Below are positions 1 through 8,838 of a stretch of DNA of 64,000 nt, one piece after another. The stretch lies in NCBI GenBank assembly GCA_044227925.1, contig JBGAVW010000002.1:1-64000 (forward strand), read 5' to 3'. The position numbers were made by a program, and so were the translations under genes. Below the pieces are notes generated by a model, which had not been told where the DNA came from, did not search any database, and was given only the letters and a program-made list of their open reading frames with translations. How positions within the stretch are numbered: position 1 is the stretch's first letter; each line of letters opens with the position of its first letter. The DNA comes from JADJLQ01 sp044227925 (lineage in GTDB: Bacteria > Bacteroidota > Bacteroidia > Chitinophagales > Saprospiraceae).

Positions 1-1068
1 ATCTAGTAGGGGCAAACCATCTGCATCTGTTTTAAATGCATTCGCCAGGTTATAAGAAGGATTATTAAATCCACAACATCCACCGGGTGCCCCGTTTCCA
101 TTTGGAAAATTTAACACATCACCAAAATTTCCATTGAGCTGTGAACCATCGTTGACTGACATTTGGCACGCAAATACTGACTCTGCCCCATTCTTGGTCT
201 GAGCGTTAAAATTACTTTCAAAATTAACCAGGCTGTATTTGTCACCTTTAGAAGTAACTCCATTTGCCATCAGATCATTTAATAAGGGCAATGCCAATGC
301 AAACTTATCTTGGGTCAAATAAGCTTTTGCCAAAAAAGCCTGTGCAGCCCATTTATTTACTCTTCCTACCTGTGATTGGCTTGAAGGTAAATTAGCTGTG
401 GCAAATATCAGGTCCGCTTCAATCTTAGGCCATATACTCACAAAAGCTCCTCCTGCATCTACATTCGGAACATTTAAATTATCAGCGGTCACTGTAATTG
501 TCTCATCTACATAGGGAGGGTAATTCCACATTTTCTGTGCTTCCAGGTGATAAAAAGCGCGTAAGAATCTAGCTTCTGCTGTAAGATTTTTATTAGCATT
601 GGCATCCACATCAGGAGCCAACGGAATTGTTCTGAGCACTTCATTTGCCCGTTGTATACCGGTATACAATATAGTCCACTTGTAATTCATATAATTATTC
701 GTTCCACCAGTAGCTGAAAGGCTCCAAGTAGCAAGTTGCACAATAGGAGGTTGATCAGTAGGGGTAGACCCTTTATATGAGTCATCAGCACATACACTAC
801 CATAGATCCAGTTGGAGCAAGCACTCGCATAGGTGATTCCTTGTGGATTCACTACACCAGCAACTCCTGCGAGGTTAGTAAGACCTATCTGGCCATCCAA
901 TACGGAATATGCGCCAATCAGTAAGGCATTGATGCCGGCTAGTGAATTCACATTGGATGCTGATAAAGCACCCAAGGGTTGTTTGTCAAGATAGTCATTG
1001 CATCCCAAATTGGAGACAGTCAGTAGCATGACCACAGAAAATATCAGGCTATATATTTTATTTTTCAT
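1..1068 (-). CDS. SusD/RagB-family nutrient-binding lipoprotein (partial)
   Basis: The frame is open from an ATG at 1068 to the window edge, giving 356 codons without a stop, so the C-terminus lies outside. The N-terminus is a lipoprotein signal peptide ending in the lipobox LGC followed by Asn-Asp-Tyr-Leu-Asp, the usual start of mature SusD proteins. The segment with A-E-A-R-F-L-R-A-F-Y is the typical SusD TPR-helix motif. Family knowledge: SusD sits on the outer leaflet of the outer membrane as a lid over the SusC channel and binds the polymer or oligomer to be imported. It lies 21 bp downstream of the susC-like gene on the same strand and is surely co-transcribed with it. Substrate cannot be told from sequence. 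Confidence 0.93.
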   Translation of the reverse strand, partial: MKNKIYSLIFSVVMLLTVSNLGCNDYLDKQPLGALSASNVNSLAGINALLIGAYSVLDGQIGLTNLAGVAGVVNPQGITYASACSNWIYGSVCADDSYKGSTPTDQPPIVQLATWSLSATGGTNNYMNYKWTILYTGIQRANEVLRTIPLAPDVDANANKNLTAEARFLRAFYHLEAQKMWNYPPYVDETITVTADNLNVPNVDAGGAFVSIWPKIEADLIFATANLPSSQSQVGRVNKWAAQAFLAKAYLTQDKFALALPLLNDLMANGVTSKGDKYSLVNFESNFNAQTKNGAESVFACQMSVNDGSQLNGNFGDVLNFPNGNGAPGGCCGFNNPSYNLANAFKTDADGLPLLD

Positions 1069-1089
1069 TTTTATAAATTTAAAGGTTGA

Positions 1090-4000
1090 TTAAAAAGTGA
1101 TGCTTACACCACCGGTAAACATTTTTTGATTGGCTGGATAGGCCCCCCCGTCAATACCAAAATTGGTGGAGGTAGTATTAGATCCAAGTATTTCAGGATC
1201 CAGACCAGTGTATTTAGTAGATGTGAATAAATTGACCCCTTGTACGTATACTCTAAGTTTGGTGGCTCCAAATTTGTTGATTGCGTGCAAAGGTAATGAA
1301 TAACCTATCTGTAGATTTTTGAGCCTGAGAAAGGAACCATCTTCCATTAAATAAGAGCTAAAGGCGGTATTATTACTGAAATTGGCACCTCTTTCCAGTT
1401 TAGGTACGGTGGCATTTGGCCGATCAGGTCTCCAACTGTTTTCAACTGCATTTTTACTGATAGCTACATCAAATGTTTGTGGAAAATCAATGGAATTCCT
1501 TACTTGATTAATAATATCATGGCCCACCATAGCATAAGCAAATATTCCAATATCAAAATTTTTATAATTCACTCCCAGATTTAATCCAGATGTAAAATCA
1601 GGATTAGGGTTACCAAAATGGATACGATCATTGGCATCAATTTTATTATCATTATTGGCATCCAGATATCGGTTTCTGCCTGGGGCGGCAGCATCTTGCT
1701 TAGGCGCGGCATCTACTTCAGATTGGGACTGAAAGAGACCCATTTGTTTATATCCAAAAAAAGCACCAATCGGATGACCAGGTTGCAATCTGGACTGACC
1801 ATAATCAATATATAAAAACCCGGTAGGCACAGATTTTACTTCATTTTTATAGGTTGTCAAGTTGCCACTGATATCAAAAGTGAGATCATCGGATAATTTA
1901 CCATGATAAGTTAAAGAGAGGTCTATGCCGGTATTTTGAATATCTCCGGAATTAACAAGAGGTGGCCTTGAACCACCCGCAGTGGCAGGGATGGCGGCTG
2001 GGAATAATAATCCGTTGATTGATTTCTTATACCATTCTGCTGTCAAATCAAATTTACCACCCATCAAGCTGGCATCAAAGCCAATATTAGTAATGATGTC
2101 TTCTTCCCAGGTGGTGTTTACATTCCCAAATTGAGCTGCAAATAAACCTTGTGAAGGAGTAGTACTGCTGCCATTGATATCATAATACGATTCTACGCTG
2201 CTTTGACTGTATAATGTGAATGCATTGGTAGGACTTACATTAGATATTGAACCAAGTTTTCCCCACCCGGCTCTGAGTTTTAAATCATCAAGCCATTTTA
2301 TACCTTTCATAAATGATTCACCGGAAATTCTCCAACCAGCTGTGAAAGATGGAAATACACCATATCTGTTTTCCGGAGCAAATACAGATGATCCATCTCT
2401 TCTGAGGGTTCCGCTCAAATAATATCTATCTCCAAAATTGTAATCCGCTCTTCCAAATATGGAGAAAAGGGAGTTCTCATAAGGTGTTTGATTTCCATTG
2501 ATGATAATATTGGAGTTACTTTGGCCGGTGGGAGTCCCAAAATTTAAAGTCCACAGGTTTGGATCGACTGTAAGGTTGGCAGGATTGGTCACATAATAAG
2601 ACCCCCTGGCACCACTGATACCCCGGCCCATATTCGATATAGCTTCTGTTCCGGCCAACAAACTCAAGTTGTGATTGGTACCAAATTTATTATTATAGGT
2701 AACGGTATTGGTAAAAGTAATACCATTAGTATTTCCATAGTTTTCAATAAAGCTATTAGGATTAGAAGAGTTTTCTGCATTTTCATAGGCAGTAAACACA
2801 AATTGATAATTATTAAATATATCCAGGTTTCCGCCCAGGCTGGTGCGGGCAGAAAAATGTTTGAGAAAATCTACTTCAGCAAATACATTGCCAAGTAGTC
2901 CATACCTGTTTTCCTTATTATTTTTCGTGCGTTCCATGATGGCCACGGGGTTAGGTGAATTTCCCAGACTGCGAGATTGTCCTCCTGCAAAATTTCCCTT
3001 GATATCATATACCGGTACAATACGAGGCATGCGGAATGCTGCATTGATGGAGTTTGCATTATTTATCCCAGGCAATCCCAGGTAGCCTGGATTTTTCTTA
3101 TAATTAAAGAAAAAGCTTTCGCCTATCCTAATATTTTTATTTACATTAAATGTAGAGTTTACCCTCAATCCATAGCGTTTTAGATATGTATAAATCAAGG
3201 TGCCTTGCTGATCCATATAATTCATGGAGACCAGGTAAGTTCCTTTCTCCGAACCGCCGCTTACACTCAAGTCATGATTGATGATATTGGCCGGTTTGAA
3301 TATTTCATGAAACCAATCCGTACCTTCCTTATTGGCTTTGGTAATTTGGTTAGAATACAAGGCATAAGTCGTAGGATCAGTTTTCGAACTCTCCCCTACC
3401 TGGCCAGTTGGTGTAATATAATCCGGAACGATAGGAGTAGATCCGCTACCGTATTGAGCATGTATCGGAGGCAAATTACTGTTTTTAAATTGCTCCCATA
3501 TAGCATTAGCGTTTTCAGTCGGGGTTGCCAGGTTCCAACCATTTTTTAACGGGCGTTGGTTTCCTATATAAGTTTGATAATTCACGGACACCTTACCAGC
3601 TTGGCCTCTTTTAGTTGTGACAATAATCACCCCATTGGAACCCCGTACTCCATATATGGCCGCTGCACCGGCATCTTTCAAAACCTGGATAGATGCAATA
3701 TCATTTGGATTTAGGTCACTGATAGATCCCTGCGTACCGTCTATGATCATTAATGGAGTGGTGCTCCCAACGGAGGTGATTCCCCTTACACGGATATTGC
3801 TGGGTCCTCCCGGCTGACCATTATTAATGACTGTTACTCCGGCAGCATTACCTTGCAATACTGATTCGATCGTGCCGGAAGGTACTTGCTTCAGGTTTTT
3901 TACATCTACTACTGCAACGGCACCAGTGATGTCTTTTTTTCGCTGAGATGAATAACCGGTCACGACTATTTCGTTTAAAGTAGTGGAAGAACTGGTACCC

Positions 4001-4299
4001 ATCACCAATGATACGTTAACAGGCTCAGGAGAGTTAATGGTAACAGAACTGTTATGAGTTTCATATCCAATAAAGGAGACAGAAAGCGTATAGGTACCGT
4101 ATGGAATATCTGAAATGGTAAATTTGCCATTTCCATCAGTAGAACTACCCAGTCCCAGCTCAGTGATTCCGACATTGGCAAATTCCAGTGGAACTCCATC
4201 ACCCGTGACAATTCCCTGTAAAGAGCCACGTTGGGCTATAACCGAACTTCCGACTATCACAAGAAGAACGATGAATGATAATTTAAGTTTCATATTCAT
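1090..4299 (-). CDS. SusC/RagA-family TonB-dependent outer membrane transporter
   Basis: A 1069-residue protein, normal for the family. Residues 1-22 form a signal peptide ending near VIAQ. A carboxypeptidase-regulatory-like domain follows (about 27-100), then the plug, with the VVTGYSSQRKKDITGAV box near 112 and the SusC signature around NIRVRGITS and PLMIIDG, and A-A-A-I-Y-G-V-R-G-S-N-G-V-I before the barrel. The C-terminus ends in Phe, as expected for an outer membrane barrel. With the SusD gene 21 bp downstream it imports an oligomer or polymer fragment using TonB energy. The ATG at 4299 was used; a second in-frame ATG is at 4293. Transcription is probably controlled by the divergent LacI protein through the palindromes upstream. 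Confidence 0.96.
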   Translation of the reverse strand: MNMKLKLSFIVLLVIVGSSVIAQRGSLQGIVTGDGVPLEFANVGITELGLGSSTDGNGKFTISDIPYGTYTLSVSFIGYETHNSSVTINSPEPVNVSLVMGTSSSTTLNEIVVTGYSSQRKKDITGAVAVVDVKNLKQVPSGTIESVLQGNAAGVTVINNGQPGGPSNIRVRGITSVGSTTPLMIIDGTQGSISDLNPNDIASIQVLKDAGAAAIYGVRGSNGVIIVTTKRGQAGKVSVNYQTYIGNQRPLKNGWNLATPTENANAIWEQFKNSNLPPIHAQYGSGSTPIVPDYITPTGQVGESSKTDPTTYALYSNQITKANKEGTDWFHEIFKPANIINHDLSVSGGSEKGTYLVSMNYMDQQGTLIYTYLKRYGLRVNSTFNVNKNIRIGESFFFNYKKNPGYLGLPGINNANSINAAFRMPRIVPVYDIKGNFAGGQSRSLGNSPNPVAIMERTKNNKENRYGLLGNVFAEVDFLKHFSARTSLGGNLDIFNNYQFVFTAYENAENSSNPNSFIENYGNTNGITFTNTVTYNNKFGTNHNLSLLAGTEAISNMGRGISGARGSYYVTNPANLTVDPNLWTLNFGTPTGQSNSNIIINGNQTPYENSLFSIFGRADYNFGDRYYLSGTLRRDGSSVFAPENRYGVFPSFTAGWRISGESFMKGIKWLDDLKLRAGWGKLGSISNVSPTNAFTLYSQSSVESYYDINGSSTTPSQGLFAAQFGNVNTTWEEDIITNIGFDASLMGGKFDLTAEWYKKSINGLLFPAAIPATAGGSRPPLVNSGDIQNTGIDLSLTYHGKLSDDLTFDISGNLTTYKNEVKSVPTGFLYIDYGQSRLQPGHPIGAFFGYKQMGLFQSQSEVDAAPKQDAAAPGRNRYLDANNDNKIDANDRIHFGNPNPDFTSGLNLGVNYKNFDIGIFAYAMVGHDIINQVRNSIDFPQTFDVAISKNAVENSWRPDRPNATVPKLERGANFSNNTAFSSYLMEDGSFLRLKNLQIGYSLPLHAINKFGATKLRVYVQGVNLFTSTKYTGLDPEILGSNTTSTNFGIDGGAYPANQKMFTGGVSITF

Positions 4300-4332
4300 T
4301 AATGTTTAGATTTATTCAATAAATTCTGATTT

Positions 4333-4350
4333 TACGCAATCGATTGCAAA
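4333..4350. promoter_or_regulatory. Palindromic LacI-type operator O1
   Basis: GCAATCGATTGC at 4336-4347 is a perfect 12-bp palindrome; the outer bases are TAC on the left and AAA on the right, so symmetry is lost at the edges. Its centre is 17 bp from that of O2. It lies just downstream of the predicted susC promoter. LacI-family sites are typically such palindromes with a central CG. Confidence 0.75.
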
Positions 4351-4366
4351 ACGCAATCGATTGCGT
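4351..4366. promoter_or_regulatory. Palindromic LacI-type operator O2, overlapping the susC promoter
   Basis: ACGCAATCGATTGCGT is a perfect 16-bp palindrome with a central CG, identical to O3. It touches the downstream edge of the predicted susC -7 box (4366-4373) and would cover the transcription start, the classical place for repression. Confidence 0.8.
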
Positions 4367-4397
4367 ATAATTATTTCAATTTTATATTTGAGCCAAA
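4366..4397 (-). promoter_or_regulatory. Probable promoter of the susC-susD operon
   Basis: Read on the minus strand, TTTG (4397-4394) is followed after 20 bases by TAATTATA (4373-4366), matching the Bacteroidota -33 TTTG / -7 TAnnTTTG arrangement with a perfect -33 and spacing but a weak -7 end. O2 abuts it. Confidence 0.5.
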
Positions 4398-4417
4398 GGT
4401 AAAAGGTTTTTTTTACA

Positions 4418-4433
4418 ACGCAATCGATTGCGT
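4418..4433. promoter_or_regulatory. Palindromic LacI-type operator O3, near the regulator gene
   Basis: ACGCAATCGATTGCGT again, identical to O2, with centres 67 bp apart. It lies 64 bp before the regulator start codon and upstream of the susC -33 box, so it could serve autoregulation or DNA looping with O1/O2. Confidence 0.78.
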
Positions 4434-4497
4434 ATAAAAATTCAAAAAATTCTTCTTTTCATGGCAAATTCTTTTCTTTGTGGTATAAAATACTCGG

Positions 4498-5532
4498 TTG
4501 AGACAAAAAACACATGTCACTATATATGATTTGGCTAAAGAGCTGAATGTATCCCCATCTACCATATCCAGGGCATTAAAAGGACATAGCAGCATCAGCC
4601 AGGATAAAATAAAATTAATCAATAAACTGGCCAAAAAAAGAAATTATATACCCAATGATATTGCCGCCAATCTCAGACAAGCCAAAAGCAATAATATAGG
4701 AGTACTGACGACCTGGCTCAATAGAAATTTTCATTCTCAAATCATCAGTGGAGTCGAAGAAGAGGTATCCAATAAAGGCATGAATGTGATCATCATGCAA
4801 TCACATGACCGGTATCATGATGAAGTAGAAAATGCAAAAGCCATGATGAATAGCAGGGTGAGCGGCTTGATTGTTTCCCTGGCTATGGAGACTAAAAATT
4901 ACAGTCATTTTGAACCCTTTTTGCGGAATCAAATTCCGGTAGTTTTTGCTGATAGGGTGCCACCGGAGTCATTCAAATGCCATAAAGTACAAATAGATAA
5001 TATAAAAGCGGCCTATGTGGCTACAAAACACCTCATCGACCAGGGTGCACAAAGAATAGCCCATTTATCAGGCCAACATCACAGAGAAAACTATCGCGAA
5101 CGGATACAAGGATATACCAATGCACTCAAAGATGCCGGACTGAAAACGGATAAAAAACTCATCTATGAATTGAATATCAAAAGTGTGGAAGAAGCGGTTT
5201 CAGCTGCCGATGAATTACTCAGCAGTAAAAACCCACCGGATGCCATATTTTGTACTAACGATAATATGGCCGTCGGTATCATTCAATACTGTAAATCCAA
5301 AGGAATCAAAGTACCTGAGGATGTAATGATCAAAGGATTTAATGATGATCCCATCAGTACCATTATAGCACCATCACTGACTTCGACTTATAATCCGGGT
5401 ATAGAAATAGGCAGGGAATCAGCCAGATTATTGATAGAACAACTTACCCATAGAGGGAAGTCTAAAGAATATAAAAATATATTATTGGAAACGGAATTGA
5501 GAATACGGGAGTCAACCAATCGGTCTGAGTAA
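4498..5532 (+). CDS. LacI-family transcriptional regulator
   Basis: A 344-residue protein with an N-terminal LacI helix-turn-helix (VTIYDLAKELNVSPSTISRA, residues 7-26) and hinge, then a periplasmic-binding-protein-like sensor domain from about residue 60 to the end, with the family's Cys-Thr-Asn-Asp-Asn-Met-Ala near 260. Such proteins release DNA on binding a sugar or a metabolite. No ATG fits: the frame has a stop at 4486-4488 and the next in-frame Met would remove the DNA-binding domain, so TTG at 4498 is the start. It is divergent from susC, and three copies of one palindrome lie between them, so it is very likely the repressor (or activator) of the SusCD locus and perhaps of itself. Confidence 0.93.
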   Translation: MRQKTHVTIYDLAKELNVSPSTISRALKGHSSISQDKIKLINKLAKKRNYIPNDIAANLRQAKSNNIGVLTTWLNRNFHSQIISGVEEEVSNKGMNVIIMQSHDRYHDEVENAKAMMNSRVSGLIVSLAMETKNYSHFEPFLRNQIPVVFADRVPPESFKCHKVQIDNIKAAYVATKHLIDQGAQRIAHLSGQHHRENYRERIQGYTNALKDAGLKTDKKLIYELNIKSVEEAVSAADELLSSKNPPDAIFCTNDNMAVGIIQYCKSKGIKVPEDVMIKGFNDDPISTIIAPSLTSTYNPGIEIGRESARLLIEQLTHRGKSKEYKNILLETELRIRESTNRSE

Positions 5533-5568
5533 GTTATCTTCTTTTCAGCTTAATCGATAAGTACCTCT

Positions 5569-5952
5569 TCAATCAAATAACCCGGCAATGATCTCTTCAT
5601 GCTTTTTAAAATCCAACCAGGAGGGGAAATTTTCATTTTCATGAGCATACGGCAATAATTCAATATTACCATGCCTATCGGTGATCTGCCCTTCGGATGT
5701 AACCCAATAAATCTTCTTTTCCACAAACGAATAATTTTCATAAAACTCAATGGGTACCACCAGAAAGTCGGCCGGGGGAATACTTTGATCTGCTTCCGAC
5801 ATGCTTGCTCCTACCTGGGTACCTTCAAGCCATGATTTTATTTCAACAAAATAAGGATTGGTAGCAGACAAAGCGATTTGAGGCACACCGGCGGCGGCTA
5901 GCATTCTGGCAGCTTGTAAATCCGGAACCGTTAAGACTAATTTTAATGCCAT
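5569..5952 (-). CDS. Small conserved-looking protein of unknown function
   Basis: A 127-residue protein from the ATG at 5952, which follows the stop of the upstream gene after 7 bp; a longer reading from TTG at 5967 would overlap that gene and is less likely. I do not recognise the family. The N-terminus (VPDLQAARMLAAAGVPQIAL) has the hydrophobic/acidic pattern of a beta-alpha unit, and a later part has short polar strands around FLVVPIEFYENYSF. There is no signal peptide or membrane segment, so it should be cytosolic. The tight spacing to the ATP-grasp-like gene suggests translational coupling and a shared job, perhaps as substrate carrier or regulatory subunit. Confidence 0.7.
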   Translation of the reverse strand: MALKLVLTVPDLQAARMLAAAGVPQIALSATNPYFVEIKSWLEGTQVGASMSEADQSIPPADFLVVPIEFYENYSFVEKKIYWVTSEGQITDRHGNIELLPYAHENENFPSWLDFKKHEEIIAGLFD

Positions 5953-5959
5953 TAAATTA

Positions 5960-7138
5960 CTATTCAAAAAAGCAAATAGAGGACCCTACCCAGTCAAAGT
6001 CTGCATTATACCTCACTCCGATCATCTTGCCCTTGCTCATGCGAGCCAGGTTATGTACCACTCTGGGTTTTTGCTCAGGACTATCCCACAGCAGCATCAT
6101 ACGTATTTCCACCTTGGCAGGTATATTAGGGGTTTGAATTGCAGCGTGGTAATTTACTTTTTTCTGTAGTATCCATTCATCAGGTTCGGCTACTGACTCT
6201 ATATCTTTTTTACTCACATCTATTTTTACTCCCATTCCGGCATAACTGTAGAGCGGCTTTAATACATATTTACTTAAATCATCGGGTATGGACTTTAAAT
6301 CAGATATATACGTGGTTTCCGGCACGTATTTGCTTTTTATGTAAGGCAATAAAAACTTTGAAACACGGCAAAACCAATTTGGGTGTGGCGCCCAGGTGAC
6401 ATCGAATTCTTGCCGAAGGTCAATGCTGTCAATTTTTTGGTCAAAGAATTCATCGAATATGAGTCTGTTATAAATGCGTTCTATTTTTTGCAGCTTACCA
6501 TTTTTCTCGTACAGGAGATTTTTGCCATCTCTTTTCAATTTTGTCACACATACCGATTCTATCCCAAATAATTTTTTTGTTGCCGCAAAGTCAATCCTTG
6601 TTTTCTGCTCTTCCGGTTTATAATCCAATAAAATCACTTCTTCCGGATTAAGACCACCCAAAAGAATTGCACCGAGCTCTTTTATATGGGTATCTCTATC
6701 CGTATTGATATAACTGTCCAGGTGTGCAGGAATTTCAAATACATCCCTCAGAATATTTGATTTGTAAATCATAAAAGCATGCAAAGAAGGAAAACCTTGC
6801 ATCTCTATAAGTTGTGGTTCAAGTTCACCCTGGTCATTAATACATACTCCAAAATCAAAAATCAAAATCGGACTATGCTTATCATTGCCCGCAAAACGCA
6901 AGTGGGAGGGAATGGCTTTCTCTGAAAATGAATAAAAATCAGGGGTGGTGATAAATGCAGTTAAATCGTCGCAGGCCTTCAACAATTTATTTTTAAATTC
7001 CTTGGGCACAAATACCGGTGTTTCGGAAAGTCTGAAATGCGGCTCCTCTCCCAATTCCTGTTTTATTCTAAATTGATATTCCTGATATTTTTCATTGGTA
7101 AAAGCTGAATTATACCAAGACCGTACTGACTCTATCAT
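5960..7138 (-). CDS. ATP-grasp-like ligase of unknown substrate
   Basis: A cytosolic 392-residue protein. The C-terminal third looks like an ATP-grasp nucleotide site: YVLKPLYSYAGMGV at 291-304 (Lys-Pro-Leu followed by a Gly-rich loop), DEWILQKKV at 320-328 as the hinge, and VEIRMMLLW near 343-351 supplying the acidic metal-ligand strand. Earlier motifs are LEPQLIEMQGFPSLHAF near 106-122 and RIYNRLIFDEF at 221-231. The order resembles ligases of the glutathionylspermidine-synthetase-like group, where the N-terminal half binds substrate, but I cannot name the family. It is followed 7 bp later by a small unknown gene. It would couple ATP hydrolysis to amide or ester bond formation. The fold call is inference from motifs. 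Confidence 0.7.
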   Translation of the reverse strand: MIESVRSWYNSAFTNEKYQEYQFRIKQELGEEPHFRLSETPVFVPKEFKNKLLKACDDLTAFITTPDFYSFSEKAIPSHLRFAGNDKHSPILIFDFGVCINDQGELEPQLIEMQGFPSLHAFMIYKSNILRDVFEIPAHLDSYINTDRDTHIKELGAILLGGLNPEEVILLDYKPEEQKTRIDFAATKKLFGIESVCVTKLKRDGKNLLYEKNGKLQKIERIYNRLIFDEFFDQKIDSIDLRQEFDVTWAPHPNWFCRVSKFLLPYIKSKYVPETTYISDLKSIPDDLSKYVLKPLYSYAGMGVKIDVSKKDIESVAEPDEWILQKKVNYHAAIQTPNIPAKVEIRMMLLWDSPEQKPRVVHNLARMSKGKMIGVRYNADFDWVGSSICFFE

Positions 7139-7323
7139 AAATTTGCCGTTTTTATTTTTGAGTAGTGCGCAAATTACAATGATTTCATGAACGGATTAAA
7201 ATTATAAAAGGCTTTTTATGTATTTACCACAAAAAGTCTTTGGTTCATCTTAAGTTCTAATGATAGTGGGCCATTACCCCGGAAGAATATATCTTCAATG
7301 ATAAAAAGAACAGTACCAGGGAC

Positions 7324-7356
7324 TTTATATTAAATACACAAATTAAATTACCTTTA
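7324..7356 (+). promoter_or_regulatory. Possible promoter of the dicarboxylate symporter gene
   Basis: TTTA (7324-7327), a 21-base spacer and TACCTTTA (7349-7356) resemble the Bacteroidota consensus with one mismatch in each box. The box ends 10 bases before the ATG at 7367. Confidence 0.35.
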
Positions 7357-7366
7357 GGTTAAATCC

Positions 7367-8629
7367 ATGAAACGACTTTTTTCCAATCTTACATTTTGGG
7401 TACTTATTGCGATTTCACTTGGAGTCATCATTGGTCATTTCTTTCCGGATTTTGCACTCCTGCCAGTATTGGAATCAGAATGGAAGGCTAAATTCATGGG
7501 TCAGGAATTGAAATTGGGCAAAACGTTGTCTGAATTTTTGGGTTCCGGATTTATTTCCATAGTAAAGCTGTTTATTAATCCGATTATTTTCCTTACGATA
7601 ACGGTAGGCCTGGTGAATATGGGTGATTTAAAGAAAGTAGGCACGGTAGGCGCAAAGGCTCTGATTTATTTTGAAGTGGTCACTACACTTGCCCTCATCA
7701 TAGGCATAGTAGTAGCCAATATTATCAGGCCTGGTGATGGAGTGATTGCCCAATCGGGGGCTGCAGATATTAATAAATATACCCAACAGGCAGCCAGCTT
7801 CAGCTGGCTTCATTTTTTAATGGATAACTCTACTATCCAGGTATTGCTCTTCGCCATAGTATGCGGTATTGTTTTAAATAAGATGAAAAACAACGATTTC
7901 ATTATGGGAAAGTTGCATTTGGCCTCTAAATGGGTATTCAAAGCCTTATTCAAGGTGATGATATTTGCTCCCATCGGAGCCTTTGGAGGTATGGCATTTA
8001 CCATTTCGAAGTATGGGATCAAAGCATTATTGCCCTTGGGCAAACTTATGCTTACAGTATATAGCACTATGGCATTGTTTATTTTTGTAGTATTATATTA
8101 TATATTAAAGTATTATAAAATAAGACTTTGGTCATTTCTTAAATATATAAAGGAAGAATTGCTGATTGTTTTAGGTACTTCTTCTTCAGAAGCAGGCTTG
8201 CCCGGAATAATGCAGAAATTAGAAAATATAGGTTGCTCAAAATCGGTGGTTGGATTGGTAGTACCGGCAGGGTATTCGTTTAATTTAGATGGCACCACCA
8301 TCTATCTCTCGATGGCCGTGATTTTCCTTGCTCAGGTATATCATGTACAATTAGGCTGGGGAGAGCTTTTATCCATAATAGGAATACTCATGGTCACCTC
8401 AAAAGGAGCTGCTGGGGTCACAGGCAGCGGATTTGTCGTATTGGCATCTACTCTTACCAGCATCAAAACCATTCCTGTAGAGGGCCTGGCATTATTATTG
8501 GGAGTAGATCGCTTTATGTCAGAGGCCAGAGCGATTACCAATATTATAGGCAATGGTGTGGCTACCATATGGCTATCAAATAATGAAAAAGAATTTGACC
8601 GGTCGAAATGGGACAAATTGCCGAAATAA
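7367..8629 (+). CDS. Sodium/proton-dicarboxylate symporter (DAACS family)
   Basis: A 420-residue inner membrane protein with the glutamate/aspartate-dicarboxylate symporter fold. The family's serine-rich re-entrant loop reads GTSSSEAGLP, followed by the conserved VVPAGYSFNLDGTTIYLSMA, which carries the NLDGT substrate/sodium motif; a later G-A-A-G-V-T-G-S-G-F completes the second hairpin. These loops are closer to the DctA/GltP branch than to the SstT branch in what I remember, so C4-dicarboxylates or glutamate are plausible substrates. The gene is monocistronic and divergent from the ATP-grasp-like gene. Length is close to E. coli DctA (428 residues). Confidence 0.9.
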   Translation: MKRLFSNLTFWVLIAISLGVIIGHFFPDFALLPVLESEWKAKFMGQELKLGKTLSEFLGSGFISIVKLFINPIIFLTITVGLVNMGDLKKVGTVGAKALIYFEVVTTLALIIGIVVANIIRPGDGVIAQSGAADINKYTQQAASFSWLHFLMDNSTIQVLLFAIVCGIVLNKMKNNDFIMGKLHLASKWVFKALFKVMIFAPIGAFGGMAFTISKYGIKALLPLGKLMLTVYSTMALFIFVVLYYILKYYKIRLWSFLKYIKEELLIVLGTSSSEAGLPGIMQKLENIGCSKSVVGLVVPAGYSFNLDGTTIYLSMAVIFLAQVYHVQLGWGELLSIIGILMVTSKGAAGVTGSGFVVLASTLTSIKTIPVEGLALLLGVDRFMSEARAITNIIGNGVATIWLSNNEKEFDRSKWDKLPK

Positions 8630-8784
8630 AATTAATCTCTAATAATGCATTAGCTCTTCTTTGATAAGGTGGGCTAACCTTACATGGTGACCATTTTTAC
8701 CTGGAATGTAAAATCAATATGGACTCTCGTATTGATAAGGCACGATTCCTGAACATCCCATCAGAATAACGAATTGCTAAAACT

Positions 8785-8815
8785 AAAAAGGCCATCTTTG
8801 CAGACAGCCTTTTTT
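8785..8815 (-). terminator. Rho-independent terminator of the RRM-protein gene
   Basis: AAAAAGGC (8785-8792) and GCCTTTTT (8807-8814) form an 8-bp stem round a 14-base loop, with a T-run after it on the minus strand. It lies 24 bp past the stop of the RRM gene and could also act on readthrough from the symporter gene. Confidence 0.7.
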
Positions 8816-8838
8816 AGAAATATAATTATTTTGAGATC

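Noticed and set aside
4336..4433. Palindromes read as terminators
   Set aside because: No T-run follows any of the three; their identity and position between divergent genes fit operators.
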